Below, one piece after another: positions 46,831-60,562 of a stretch of 64,000 nucleotides of DNA. Numbering within the stretch: position 1 is the first letter of the stretch; every line of letters begins with the position of its first letter. Made by a program: the position numbers and the translations under genes. Source of the stretch: Clavelina lepadiformis (lineage: Eukaryota > Chordata > Ascidiacea > Aplousobranchia > Clavelinidae); the NCBI RefSeq assembly GCF_947623445.1, contig NC_135246.1, forward strand, positions 18,769,856-18,833,855. Reading direction: 5' to 3'. The notes below the pieces were generated by a model that worked only from the letters and a program-made list of their open reading frames with translations, was not told where the DNA came from and made no database searches.

Positions 46831-49643
46831 CAATAACCCTATGGAGACCGTGATAGCTGAACACATGCAGTGCCTTCATCACTGCTCTAAACATGCTGTA
46901 ACAAGAAGCCACCGACGTGTACTTGGTGTTGAAACCAAAACAACTGGGGTGCTATCCTTACTGCTTTGTTCATTGTATCGCCAACTCTGTTCTGTATTTC
47001 TCTTTAAACCCCTTTGTTTTCAAGATATTTACAGTACTTCCAGTTCCAAATTCATATTGATATTTTGTTTTATTATTAAAAACATTCCACGGTGCTATTA
47101 AAATGGTTGGTGTTTCGTTGTTTTTTTTGCAAAGATTTTTATTTTGAAGTAACCAGCTAGTTTGGTATTACCTTTCTGTGACCTTTTCACTGTTCAAATT
47201 CTTGTTTCAAATCTGCTTTTACCACTGTTTTGATTGCTGTTGTCAGACTATACTGAAACTGACAATTTCATTTCACAAATGAATTTTGGAGTTTGTTAGA
47301 TAGCAAATTCTGTACCTTCACGATTCTGTTGGTTTATTGCCGCATTTAACCTACCATCATTCGATGCAATGTCTTTTAACAAGAATTTCCAAAACTAGCT
47401 GCGTCAAATTTTTACGATTATTTCAAGATCTTGTTTAACACCAAATATTCTTTTATTGCTCACAGCAGTCCATGTTTGCGCCTGAACCTTTCTACTTTCT
47501 CGGAAACTATTTATGTTCAAATGTCGCTGGCTATATCGGTACTGTGAAAAATGGTTTTGCTAAACAGAAAATCAGCTGTATTTTTGGAAACTGTTCGTAC
47601 GCTTTCTTGCATTATCATCCAAGCATGCGCGATGTACTTGTAATTTAAATTTTTTGCAATGATATAGATCTGTGTCAACGCATCTTAATATATTTCAAGA
47701 AATACTTTTTTAAAATGAGAAGTGTCCTGAAGTTTATGTTTGGCTTCATGCTGCAGCCAGTTGATCTTGCATGGATTGTCAGATACAGCGTGTAACAACA
47801 ACATTGCATCCGTGAGCAGTTGCATCCATCAGAGGTTGGACTAACTTCTACATCTTAAAACATCTTTTGTACCATTATGGCTGAATTATAGGGATTTCGT
47901 TCTCCAATACAAAAATAAAGCATTTTTCTCAGAATTGACCCGAAATATTTCTTGAAGCGTTTCCTTATGAAAACACATCAAATGAGGTGAAACGACTTCC
48001 GCGCAATGTCTTACAGGTTCCAGTAACTGCGTAACCAACACGTTAGCTCAGGTTATTTCACAAAAGCCGGCAATTCGATTTGATTTTTGAACTTGTACTG
48101 CACACAACAATGATTACGACTTGCCAAATGGAACTGATGATATTTACATGCAGTGGTCAAACTGAGGAATCGCCTACCACGGGAAGTTGTATTAAAAATC
48201 TGAATGCACAAATCGCTAAAAACATATTATTCATTCGTTTATTTAATTCTTTGTCATTGGTACGGTGGGAAAAAACAGTCGATACTAATTGAAACATGTT
48301 TTCGATTTTTGCCCAAGGTATTTTCCAAATGAAAGAACAGCAGTTTTAGTCCAACATTTCTTATTACAACACATTGAGATTCTTGTTCCAAAGAAATTTA
48401 CCGGTTCGTGTTCACCAACATGTCAAGTTTTTTTGGAGGTTCATTGTCATACGAACTGAAAAAATTGATTTTTTTTCCTTTGTTATAACAAAATGTTTTT
48501 ATTTTTTCACAATTATTCAGTCACTATAAAGAACTCAGACTCAATTTCTTCGAGTTCAAGTTCGGTTCAATGATCGAGTTCGTTGATCTTTCTTTTAAAA
48601 ACAACTACTGTGTTGGTTTTTAACTGGCTGGTCTAAGTCACTGCCCAGTTTTCCAGTCGTTAACACTCCTGCCGTCTGTGTAGAATTTAAAATTTGTATT
48701 TAAGCAAAAAAAAACGAAAAATGAAATATCACTAAACATTGTTAACCAAACAAAAACATTTTATGTGAGGTCACAATGCTTATTGTTTATAGAATGAACG
48801 TAAACAATAAAGGCAGTAAAAAACGAAAATGAACTAAGCATATATACATAAACAGGCCACAGATACAAAACGATTTAGTATTATTACAAAATACTTTTCC
48901 ACGTAAAAGCGAATGGAACATCTGTAATCGCAAAAGACGCAAAAAAACGATTCATCTGAGAACAATGTGCTCTTATTTATTATGCTGCAAAAAGCGAGAT
49001 ATTTATCACTTGAAGCCCTGAGCAAGCTTTTTCAAAATTCTTCTGCCTGTTTTCGATTAAGTGATATCATTGAAAATAGCACGGTTTGTTTGGTAGAATA
49101 TGTGAAATGAAATCCTAATGTTACTGTATTTCTGTCGATATAAGTTTTCGTCTACAATAATTGACAATCTTTCAGTCTCGCGTTTCGGACAGCGCACGAT
49201 AAATAACGTGTTGAAATATATAGCGCAATATAGGTTAGGATTGTCACAGGATAAGAAAGCAAACAGATTTTATTTGGTTGCTGAAAAATCAACCTGAAAC
49301 TGCATTCAATAACAGAACTGGCTAGAGCAATTGCAATTGCAATAGCAAATTCAAGATACACAAGCTTTTTGTCGTGCTAAAAAGATAGCAAAAATAAATA
49401 TATCCACTCTGTACCAATACAATAGTTTGGCTCCCGGTCGCCAAACGCTCGGCGGTGAGTTGCAAAAATCAGTTGTATGTTAATCTGGAGCTATCAAAGT
49501 ATACGCATAGTTAGTAACAGAATTCTATACCAGGTAATATACTGGCAGAACTTTCGCTGATGTAGCCAAAGAGAATGGTCACTGCTTGGAGTTGGAGGTA
49601 AGGGGATTTGATTCAAGCTAATTTCAGTTACATTTTAAGATAC
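46831..49643. other. Convergent intergenic region
   Basis: Lies between the end of katanin p80 and the distal terminal exon of the minus-strand CREB-like gene. It holds their 3' UTRs; an AATAAA on the minus strand (tttatt at about 49269) suits the CREB distal exon. Short open frames lack support. Nothing else is seen. Confidence 0.5.
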
Positions 49644-49791
49644 TCAATCTACTTGTTTGTGCACGTACAATTCTTTTAATGTCTTCAGCTCATCAATGAG
49701 CTGCTTGTTTTGGTTCTCCAGCACAGCAACTCTCGTTTCTAAACATTTCACGTATTCTTTCTTCCTCCGACGACATTCTTTTGCAGCCTCC
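49644..49791 (-). CDS. Distal alternative bZIP terminal exon
   Basis: 148 bp with acceptor cttttccag, joining the AG-ending exon at 51418. It encodes EAAKECRRRKKEYVKC, then a heptad-leucine zipper (LETRVAVLENQNKQLIDEL) and tail VHKQVD, then TGA. The basic part resembles CREM's first DNA-binding domain. Possible poly(A) signal downstream near 49269. Confidence 0.93.
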
Positions 49792-52700
49792 CTGGAAAAG
49801 AAACCACACCTTTATACTGGCATCGACAGTTAGGCTTTGCAGACAAAAATCAAGTTTTGGAGCAAAATGTTGGATGCTACTACTCATGCGCAAAGTGAAC
49901 GCCAGAGCCGAGACATTTGTTTTCTACTTTCTTGGCTCTGGTAGTTGTTCTGTGTATTTTCCTGAATTGTTTACATGCCCGGTGCAATATTTTCAAAATT
50001 CAATTTTCATTTCGTAGTTGATGGCGGTATATTTATGGTCTAAAACTGTGATTTTTAAAATTTATTGGCTAGACAACTTTTTCGTTGAATTAGATTTTCA
50101 GGAAATTGTCGACTAAAACAAACACTTAGCACAGTTGTATTTTAACGATTGTATTTACAAGATGTGTCAGAATTCCGTATATGCCAAAGCAACAGAATAC
50201 TATGACTGAAAACTTAAATGTAAATACTAATGTCAGTGGCAGTACTATCTTTGCACATTAAAAACGCCTCCCATAGGCAAACTTGCTTTAGCAGGCAGTT
50301 CATAATGAGCTGATGCAAGCAGATTATGTGCAATAATAACTACAATTTCAAGGATGTTGTAATAGAACATAAATAACTTTAGCAATTCACATGCAAAATA
50401 GGCTTTCAAGTAACATAAAAATTATTATACATATGGAGGATGATTAACAGGGTTAATATAAACGTCAGTCAATTAACTGTGTGGCGAAAATGTGCGCTAT
50501 TGAACCTCATAGAACTCTTGGAAATGCTAAGAAATGTTGTTCACTTACCACCAAATTTAATACCCGACAGTAAAGGTTGTTAACTCATCGCCATCGTCAA
50601 TAACAAAACACTAATCAGTTTCGCAACATAAAAAAGTTGTCAAGAAAAAACGAATATTTCACAAACGAAATAAAACCAACAAAAAGTAGAACATGGCATA
50701 ACTGGCAGCGCGTCTGCAAAATATTGCGATCTTTTTCTTTAGCGCAGTTCTTCCCTGCAATACATTTCTTTGAGTTGCTGTAGCTCGTCAATTAGAGCTT
50801 TATTTTGAGTTTCAAGAACCCTAACGCGATTTTCAAGGCACTTAATGTATTCCTTCTTTTTAAGACGACAATCTTTCGCGGCTTCCCTGTATCCATAAAA
50901 ATTTTCACCACATGGCGCCGTTCGCGCACAAAATAATATTTTGAATTGTTTACGATCGAAACAAGACAATAGTAAAATGACGACGACGACGTTATTGGAT
51001 ATTACAATGACATCACAAAAGTTTGAAATTTTATTGGCGGTGTGGTTATAGCACGTTATCACAATTTTCGCATGGATTGGGTGTCCATTAACGATGTTGT
51101 CAGCATAGAAATGTTGCATTCGTGTTCCATCGTTAAGTTGCAGTTGTAGGTGAGAGAAGAACCAGAAAAAAAAACAAAAATAGAAATTAGCAAACAAGCA
51201 GATGCACAATATAAAGCAATGGTTCTTCTCCCACCAGGCCAACTTAACAAAACGTTCGAATTAACTTTCAAGTAAACTTGCGCTACACTGAGCAGCTATT
51301 TACTTTCTGTACGCAAGTGAAAAATTAAACGGTTTAGCCTGGCATACACAAACAGGCAGGCATGTGCAAAAAATTCTAGTTTCTATATGATGCATAGAAA
51401 CAAAACATTTAGCTGACCTGTTTTTCATAAGTCGCAATTCTCTCTTTCTTGATGCTTCTTCTGCCATTTGCTGCGGAGATTGCATACTATTCCCACCAAT
51501 CACAACACTAGGTAAGGCAGCAGAGGAGGTAGGTGTGCGAATCTGATACATCTGTGAGTCGCTGCCTAGAAAAGAGAAAAATCAAGACCTTATTACGCCA
51601 ATAAGCTGTATGGAATCACCACCAACTACTGCAACCAGACGCATCTAAAGTTAAAGCACTTACCCTGAACAACAACATGGTTTGCGGGCATCCACAGAGT
51701 ATTTCCACCTGCACCCGTGTCGCCCTGTACCAAAGTGGGTTGACCTTGGGCCAAAGCATTGGCCATCGAGAAGGTTTGGAGCCCAGAAACCGATGTGACT
51801 GAATTCTGGTCATGGTTGACTGGTGCGGCAATTTGTATAGTTTGTGGTGATTGATGAACGGTAACTGGAAATAAACATCACTGAAGTTGTAGCAAGTAAC
51901 AGTTTTTGGTAAACATATACGATTAAGTGTAGGCATCGACTAGGAACCAATCCTAATAATGGCCATAGTGTAACGTTAAATAATATTATATTCATTTCAT
52001 CATAACAACAGTTTTAATGCTATCTGTTGATGATGAAATGCAAGATATGTTTGCGTTTACAGCACAGGAAGTCTGATAAGCTTAAGCATCCGGCTTTGTG
52101 AAAGGAAAAACAAAACAGAGAAACACAAGCGCGTAGGTCGGCTGCTCTTTAACTGTTACAATTTGTTATTAGTTATTATTAAACTGCATAATGTAGATTC
52201 ACTACTCGAAATCCAGCAGCAGATAAAACAATTATGTCTTCATCTAATAGTGAAAAAAATAAGAAGTCCTAAGCAATTTTGAAAGAAAAGTTACCAGTTC
52301 CACTGCCTGTTTGATAGGCGATTGTTGGGGCATGCATTGATGTCACCTGACTTCCTGAATCTGACTCAGAACCCTCTGATGACTTGTTTTCTCCCCCAGG
52401 TTCATCCTTCACTCTTTGTTCTGGCTGTCCAGAGAGCTCATTAAGGATTTTCCTGAACAAGATATACGGACATAAAATCTAATTTTTTTCTACCGCAAAA
52501 ACCTTGCTGCTAAACTACGCCAACAGAGCGTGGGGTGTTAGGGCAGAAGATCATGTTGTAATGATGCACCTTTGTAGGTGCTGTTTAAGTAATCAAAAGA
52601 GCTCCACTTTTCAAAAACCGTCATAAATTACATCACTTTTTTGCAATGGACATAGCTTACTGTCCACGGTTTTAAATGGTTGTTCACATCCTCAAAGAAA

Positions 52701-55700
52701 TTCAATTTTATAAACGGTTGACAAATACACTTGAACTATATAAAGCTAAGCATAAGACCCACCAGCTGTATGCAGACTGATCATAATGATCATAATATTG
52801 TTGTCCATACATAACACTAACGTAGTAATGTTTGTCACTGTTTTAACATAATCCGCTACTACCACGCTGCTAGACACTATGAGCTAAACTAGCAAATGAT
52901 TAGCTACAGGATATGGTGCGAACCGGAATATAATTACATAACAGTCTTCATCTGTGGTGTTTGCTTCTCAGGAAACACAATTTATGACACAAAAAATGTC
53001 ATAAAAGCGTCATGATAGTTAATAAAAAGTAAACAAACCAAAAATGTTTGTAAAACATTTTAACCAAATGCAAGTAGAAGCTTGTCAAGCACTATGTTTA
53101 GTTAATTCAGAGCATTACCTCGAGCTAGCAGGAAATAAAGGATGCAAATATGGAGACAGGCAGGTTTTTAGCTATTTCTAGTGAATCCTTAAACGTCATT
53201 TTGTTACTATTTATGCTTACCTATATGATGGACGCCTTGATAACAGTTCTCGCCTTTTAGCAGTATCCTAAAAAAGCTATGTTGTAAGCAGCAGTAACTA
53301 CAAAATTGGTATATAATGAGACAAGAATTAAAAATTAATTTTTGTAGGGGCCAATATTTTGCTTGATATTAGAATATTAAATATCAAGATTAGCTGGTAA
53401 AATAACTGTCTTACTTGTAGAGATGGCGCTTGCCCAGCCGATGATTGCTGATTGGCTGAAATTTGACTACCTTGTGCAGTTATTGCTGTAGCCATAGACA
53501 GTGGTAAAGTTACCATCTGTGTTTCCCCGGTCCCGGACTAGAAAATTAATTTCAAAATTAGAAAAAAAATCATTAATCAATGACATATTAAACATATCAG
53601 TATTAGCTTCAGTTACTGTTTCTACTAAAGTTGCTATAAATCCTAATAACTATATGAAATATGATCACAACAATACTTGAAATGATAAAAGCTCTTAAAG
53701 ATATTGTACTTAGCCAATATATTTTTTAAACCAGCCATAGTTATGCAAAATGAATAAGAATTAGGATTAAACCTGAAAACAATTTTATTGGGCCCATTTA
53801 CGTTTCTAAGAAAAACTGTTAATCTTTGGTAAGCTAAAACTATGTCCGTAATGACTTGTTACACTCGTTGTATCAACCCTGTAACAAAACGCTTTGGTAG
53901 TGAACATATATCTTGATTTGCATTCAACGTCTACTATTCATTTATTACATACATGCAACAGGCATGTATGGGTAACGTATGGATTACAACGTTTATGCAA
54001 AACCACCTGATTGTTAAACTCTGTATCTAACTATAAGCTGTGTTTGTGTGTCTGACTGTAACAAACATAGTCTATAATGCAAGTCTGATATGTGCAAGGG
54101 TATAATGCATTATTTAACTAATTCGCGTCACTTACCCATTCTTCAATGTGGGGCAACATACTCATCATCATTATAATGTAGAAAAGTTAATTTAATAATT
54201 ACAAAGTATATATACACAGAACAGTCTGTCTTAACTACATAGGTCCAACTTATGTATCCATATCTTCCAATTTTTGGTAAAAATCTTCAAAAGAAACTTA
54301 GGTTAGCCTTCACTACGCATTCAACCTGCATTCTTACATATATAAAATTACTAAGTAGCCTACACTGCCAATCAGTTTATGCACTGTTATATATTTCCTT
54401 CAGCTCAAATTTCATTACACATTTACCTACTAACATAAAGTAGTCTGTACAAAACCTCTGTTAACATAAACAAACGTTCTACTAGTAAACAAAGACGAAT
54501 CGACTAACGCAGCAGTGATTTCATAATGTATACTAATGTAACAGAATCCAACAACAAGCATAGCAAGAGGCGGGGACAGTGCATGCAGGTAGAACTATAC
54601 TGAGTAAGCCGACGGAAGGAAATGCTTCCCCTCATAAGAGTAATATGCGATACACCAGTAGATGCACACACGACAGGAAACTCATGATAGAGCGGGACAC
54701 ATATCAGCCAAGCTTTGGTAACAGATTCAAACATACGGAAATGGTCAGTGAATTCCATCAATCATTCTATGTAATGAAACAAGTGTAGTGACTATGAAAG
54801 CTACACAGCACAGCCACATCTAGCAATGCCCACTCTGTCATACATCAACTTACTAAAACAGAAACGATGAACGCCAGAACATCATATGTATACACTTCAA
54901 CTTCCTTTGTGGTTTTAAAGTAATAACGAAGCATGCCTAACTAACATTCACGTCGCAAAATTTTGCCAAGAACATGTACATCCACATGCAAACTATAAGC
55001 TTGTGCTTTGTTTTCTGCTTGCATCTATAAATAATAAAACGTGCATAATCTGAGCACGATGCTATCTAAAGTAATTAATCATGTTGTTGTTCAGAGATAA
55101 AGAAAAACTAGGCCTTTGCTTCATCTGTGCTACTTCAGTACAAGCTAACAGCACGCGACATAGGCTATCTAGCTTTCTGTATTCTGACGCAAACATTGCA
55201 TACTGCAAGGGCACAGTCAAGACCTGAATTTAATGAAATCAACTTAGCTAACAAATCATATGTGCAATATTATCCAAATCCAAGCCAAAAATAAGTGTAA
55301 CAATTAGATAGGACAGAGCGATAAAGAACCAGTTAACGTACATCCTGCATATATATCTATGAGTCATTCATCCAGTGCTAGTCTGTGGCATAGTTGAGGT
55401 TCAAAAACGTTACTGTTGCATTAGGTTATTGTGGTCATAGAAATTGCACTAAAATGTAAATTTGACTGATTCCTGTCATGAAATTTTCTGCCAACTTAAG
55501 CAGCCCAAGTTTGTACAAGTTCACACCTCGCTTTCACAATATCATACCAAGCCAAAACACCTTGTTCTAGGTAAATACATTTGGGAGAATTCAACCTAAA
55601 TTAATACATGCATTACAGGTTTACTAACTTTAATGGTTAACAATTAACATCGGAATGGTCTGGCAAATACTCACATGTGTTTCTTAAAACATTATATGAT

Positions 55701-55976
55701 ATATATATAGGCTATACAACGTGAGCATGTCTTAGCCCATTGTTAAAGATAGGCAGTTAGGTTCAAAGGTAAATTTTTGAAATTTAAAGTTAGCCTAGGT
55801 TAAAAAGAAACCTTGAAAAGTAGCTTCAAATGCACAATTTTTCACGTGAAATAGAAACAGCCTATAGAGAGCTTGATCATTTGTTTTAAACAGAAACACA
55901 ATCTTACCACTTGTATCTGAATTTGAGCTGTCGGCCTTTCCTCACTGTTGTTGTTCTCGGTTACAATGGAATCCAT
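49644..55976 (-). CDS. CREB/CREM/ATF1-type bZIP transcription factor
   Basis: Minus-strand exons in phase: 55976-55908 (start, MDSIVTENNNSEERP), 53537-53415 (Q-rich), 53267-53221 (DTAKRRELLSRRPSY), 52452-52295 (RKILNELSGQPEQ...), 51864-51664 (Q2-like region, VTVHQSPQTIQIAAP), 51565-51418 (ASRKRELRLMKN), then one of two terminal bZIP exons (50886-50739 or 49791-49644). Each isoform has 297 residues. The KID motif RRPSYRKIL contains the serine that PKA phosphorylates to recruit CBP (established). The C-terminal Q-rich region and basic leucine zipper are complete. It is nuclear, acting at CRE sites as a dimer. The short N-terminus lacks the long first Q-rich domain of vertebrate CREB1. A non-coding exon is likely near 57094. 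Confidence 0.96.
50739..50886 (-). CDS. Proximal alternative bZIP terminal exon
   Basis: 148 bp, the same length and phase as the distal exon, with acceptor tatggatacag. It encodes EAAKDCRLKKKEYIKC, then LENRVRVLETQNKALIDEL and tail CREELR, then TAA. The second arginine of the usual ECRR basic motif is leucine here. A possible AATAAA on the minus strand lies near 50061-50066, between the two exons. That would let transcripts end before the distal exon. Confidence 0.93.
55719..55855 (+). mobile_element. MITE family A, copy 3 (internally deleted)
   Basis: Contains ttgttaaagataggcagtta, a shortened middle (gttagcctaggtta) and tagcttcaaatgcacaattt, followed by cacgtgaaatag. The order matches copies 1 and 4, but it is about 100 bp shorter. 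It lies in an intron of the CREB-like gene, just beside the first coding exon. Confidence 0.55.
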
Positions 55977-57093
55977 CGACTTTCTTCACACCTACATACA
56001 TGGAAGGATGATATTAAATAAAAAAAAAATAGGCTACACCGCAACACACTTCAAGGTTAATAAAAAACTCTCCAGCATTTGTGCAGAGCCTGTTAACCTT
56101 TTTATGATAAATTCAACTTTCTATTAAATAAAAACAAATCATATATTATTAATTAATAAATAATTATACAATTCAGCAATTTTAGCCTAAGTAAGGCTGT
56201 CATTACACAGACACATATCAACACACATTGCAAAAAATGCGACACACACTCCTGAGACTAATCAATGTACATGCTGAACTCTTTCACATTCATGCCAACT
56301 AGTAATACACAAACAAACCATTGCTGTTGTACGAATGCAAAGTTATTATAAATAAACAATTGAAGCTTTTTAATGCCGTTACAATAAAACTGTGTCATTG
56401 CACATACATTTTTTCATTGAAAACTGCCATGATTTTCAGCTTTGATCACAGCACAAACTTTATAACCATGTTGCGCACGACAATAACAAAATTTTGACAA
56501 AAAATGTTGGATCTAGTGCAAAAGTGCACAACCAAATGTCACAATTTGAGTAGCTAGGGTCTAGTGTACAAAGTCACCCTGCGGTTTGTGCATTTGCATA
56601 GTAGACTCACAAATGTATTCTTTGGTTGTGCACTTGACCCAAAATGTCCTTAACTTCAGTGCATAGCACACAAACCATGAACATCACAAAACCTTTTGGA
56701 CAACATACAGCAGCTAGAAATACGTAACGATTTATGCATAAAATATGGCAACGTTGTCATATATGCGCATAATATTGCAACAACAAGTTATTACTAAAAT
56801 CCATTACTGCGTTATTTATGCTAGATAATGAATTATTTTGAAGTACCACTTCATGCTTGAACACAGTCATTCAGCAATTGTTGAAAACCGGTGTAGAGTA
56901 ACAAACCGCTCCTTCGCACTAAAATGTCGCTTATATTTGTCAGAATCTTTTCATAAAACATTGTCAAACTTGCTGAACTTCCCAAGCAAGACTTGAAGGA
57001 ACTAAATTTACTTTGCCGGTTTAAATCGATAGAAAAGAAACTGCACTCAATCTGAACTAGACAACGTGGTTGTGTTTTTGTTGTTGTACTTAC

Positions 57094-57180
57094 GTAGTTT
57101 TGTCGTGATCAAAATGCAGCTTCAGGACTGGACACTCACTTGCTACGTAGACACACGTCAAATGACACAAAACGCGTCAC
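57094..57180 (-). promoter_or_regulatory. Probable non-coding first exon of the CREB-like gene with CRE half-sites nearby
   Basis: On the minus strand, ...gacaaaactac is followed by a perfect gtaagt donor at 57093, consistent with a 5' UTR exon. Upstream on the same strand lie two CGTCA/TGACG half-sites (about 57156 and 57175) and a tgaca sequence between. Vertebrate CREB/CREM promoters contain CREs (established). Autoregulation here is inference. Confidence 0.35.
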
Positions 57181-60100
57181 CACCGAGATAAACAAGAAAG
57201 ATGAAAATCGTCAAACCTTCCTCTTTATGGGTCGGTTTATTTCAAAAGTAGGCTTGCATTGTTCCTAATTGCAACACAATACAAATTGTCAAATTACAAT
57301 ACATTGGATTCTTTGATTTTTGTTTCGTCACAATTATCCAATAGTGACTTTGCAAAAATATTGGAACAATGCGGAATGACACGTTGATATTCTTCCGCCA
57401 GAGAGAGCCTGTGGTAGCCTCGAAGCAGTCCTATTGAAATTGCGCAATGATCTGTTCCCGCCTATATATGAATCACTTAAGGTTGATTCATTTTCTTTTT
57501 TACGTCCTTGCTACAACTTTCCCTTTCAAGGAAGTGTTGATAATTTGTTACAGCGCTTGTACACGTATTTGTAAAATTGCTTCGAATTTTCAACTAACAT
57601 GTTTTTTGTTTCCTCAGCAATCTACGTTTCCTCCGTATTCTAAAAGCATAGAAATGAATACGCAAGCAACTTACCGGTATACAATAGGCTATACCGCTAT
57701 AGCATTTTAAATAATGACTTTAAATATCTAAATTTGTTATAGATTTTTGCTATCTCCTATATTAATTGTCATTTTTACCGGGTTATTCAGTTTGCGGTAC
57801 GATGCAAATGCTTTTTATCTGGTACTAAACAGTATTGGAGAAGAGATAATATCATAAATTTTGATTATGCATTTTCTGCTAAAACACATTTCCGTGTATT
57901 TCAACATTTACCATAAAAATACCAAATCTTATGAGAATTTCCGAAAAATAGAAGGAAAAATTCGGTTTAAATTTTAGCAATTAGTATTTTTTGGAAGCCT
58001 ACGTACGTCATTGTAAGATATTCTTTCGATTTTCCCAGTCTGATTGACCGATCACGAATCCAATTAGCCCGATTAATTTAATCGACTAGTAAGAGCAGTC
58101 TGTCAAATACAAGTGATTGTGACCTTTTTCAGTATATGAAGCCGGTTTTGTTCGCAACTGGTATTTTTCTGGTTAAGAAGTAAACTGCAAAACATTAAGT
58201 AGCCTATAACACGGTAAGGCTAAATTTGATTTTGTTGTAGTAACTAACTTTTACAGTTTTCGTAGTGTTGGTTACTTCCTTGTCCTAAGCTTTCAAAACT
58301 TACTTTTTCACGAACTATTTCCCCATCATTAATGACGTCAGTTGAATGACGCAATAAAGGGAATGACGCCAATGACATGTATGGCTGACGTAATGTCTAC
58401 TTGGAGCGAATCTAACCTCTACTAGATGCTGCGAGTCAAAAACAAATTTGTTTTTGCCAGAAATCAAGCATTGCATTAGTTTATAATTTGATTTCAATTT
58501 AAACTTAAAATTTAGATATTGTACTTTGTACTGAGTTGTGTTAAAGTTTTTCAAGTTTTTTAAACTTTAGGTTGAAAGTAAAATAAAAGGTTTAGTTTTT
58601 GATTTTTAATCGTCAGTAGCCTGGATAAAAACAATCCAAGTGCTTTGAAGTTTGTCATTAATTGAACTTTGCACCTCAATGAAAAAATCAAAAAATATTA
58701 TACAGTTTTGCGTAAGGAATCCAAACTCCTGTTTTAAAACGGAAATGTTTTGTCACAAAATTGGCCACCACCCTGGTCGGGTTGAATTGGGTTCAAATAT
58801 CCAGACGAGCTTCTGGAGAAGCTGACGACCCAGACGGGAAAAATCTCTGTCGCGAGGATCGTTTAACTGATAAACATTGCGCAATTAACTGAAGATTCCA
58901 TTCTAACTGTGCTGTTTTCACGAGTTTAGGTTTTAGCCGTTTTGGCGAGTGGTCACCTTTGACCTTGAGTTGTCTTTGAGGTGATGTTTTAACAAAAAAT
59001 TCCAACATGGAAACCAACATGTCATAAATCAGCGCTTTAACGGCAACAAACTGTTTAATTAATGCGTATCAGAATAAATTACACTTAAAACATTTATCCT
59101 GAGAAAATGGAGTAACCCTTGAGTAGCCTACATGAAATTTAAATTTCCCTGCTGTGGTAATCTAATACTGTGTAGTCATTTAGCCACCTTCAAAATGCGC
59201 ACAAATAGTTAGACATCCCTGTATGATTGTAAGCATGCGAGTTTTTGCAGTGTCTTGTTATGAATGCCACAAGTCCTCTTATGTTGTTTACGCAAGCAAA
59301 TCTTTCATTACACTCGTTCTACGTTGGATCTGCGTCATCGCATGGCTCTAGGCTATGCACTGTTGGTCAGCATTAGGCGATAAACAACGACACTCCTATT
59401 TCAACCTGAACCAAATTAGTCCGAAAATTCTCTCTCTATCAGCTACTCGTAAACTGTTTTTCACTAAAATTATCGATTTTCACTTAATTTCAACTAAAAT
59501 ACGAACTACAACAGCTACTAACTACGCAACAATTGAGTTGGTGTGATCTCACAAACGGTGACGTTGCTTGCCACAAACCAACCAGAGAGCAACCAGCGTG
59601 ACGTAAGCGTCGTCCTGTTTGTAACATTATGACGCAATTTCCGTTGCGCATGGGCATTTTTACACGCGTGTGCGTCACGATTGCGCGACAATGGCTTCAG
59701 AAAAGAAAAAATAGACCAGTAATGACCAAAGCGCATAAAATAAAGTCCATTTATGTCAGAGCAATTATATTGGGAACTTATAAATTTCCTAATTAACTAA
59801 ACCGCAAGTTTCCGCACAAGAAAATGCAAATCCAGAAAATTGGTAAGATGAAATCAAAAAAATGAAATTTTTCAAACCAAAAACGAACTAATTAAATTTT
59901 TTCAGATCGGAAAGTTGTAACTGGACTGTTTTAAACAAGAAAATAGAAGACAATTAAAAACTGTACAACTGATAATGCCAAAACGAAATAAACCAAAATG
60001 TAAAGCGCCTATACGAAAATAACAAAAAAACGTATCAAAGACTTCAAGAAATTAAACCAACCAAAATTTTTATGTTTTCTAGTTCGTTAAAGTCCTTTTT

Positions 60101-60562
60101 CTGTTTGGTAAGTTTCATTTCCCGTCTATTCATTACATGCTTTTGATATTTCGAGACTGCAAACATCCGGTTCGCTCGTTTTCAGTGGAATTTTTTATGT
60201 GAGTTATTTTTTTCTGACACTTTTCACTGTCTGGTTTCGAAAAATCTTGCTTGGAAATCGCAATTTTTCATTTTGGCGATACCCCCGAGCTTGTGAATTT
60301 CGAATTGAAGCAATTTTTGTTTGATTTTCTGTTTAGAAAGTTGAGGGTTCAAAATTTGGTTAATTTTGTAGCTGCTGGTATTTCATGCAGCCTATTACAT
60401 TGCAGAATTTTATTCAGCAACCTTTTCCGAATATTAGTTTGTTAAATTTATATTTCATTATCTCAATTTTAACCATATTTTGAAACCCTTCTGCTAATAT
60501 CAAGAGCAGATAATAAGTAACCAAATAGACTATTGTAACTTGCAAGTTTAAAGTTTCGAAGT
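57181..60562. other. Intergenic region, no supported gene
   Basis: AT-rich sequence between the CREB-like 5' end and MITE family A copy 4. Several short open frames (for example at 58793-59020 minus and 59518-59736 minus) lack splice sites, starts in context or recognisable domains. Nothing else is seen. Confidence 0.5.

Noticed and set aside
50739..51242. 167-codon minus-strand frame joining a hydrophobic N-terminus to the CREB zipper
   Set aside because: The upstream part is intron sequence. A clear acceptor at 50887 and phase match to the 51418 donor show that only 50739-50886 is coding.
52269..52460. Frame starting MFRKILNELSG as an independent short protein
   Set aside because: The bases before RKILNE are intron. 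Splicing to RRPSY at 53221 restores the KID motif, so it is an internal exon.
58793..59020. 75-codon lysine/arginine-rich minus-strand frame
   Set aside because: There is no splice context, no recognised domain and no neighbouring exons. It is compatible with chance in intergenic DNA.
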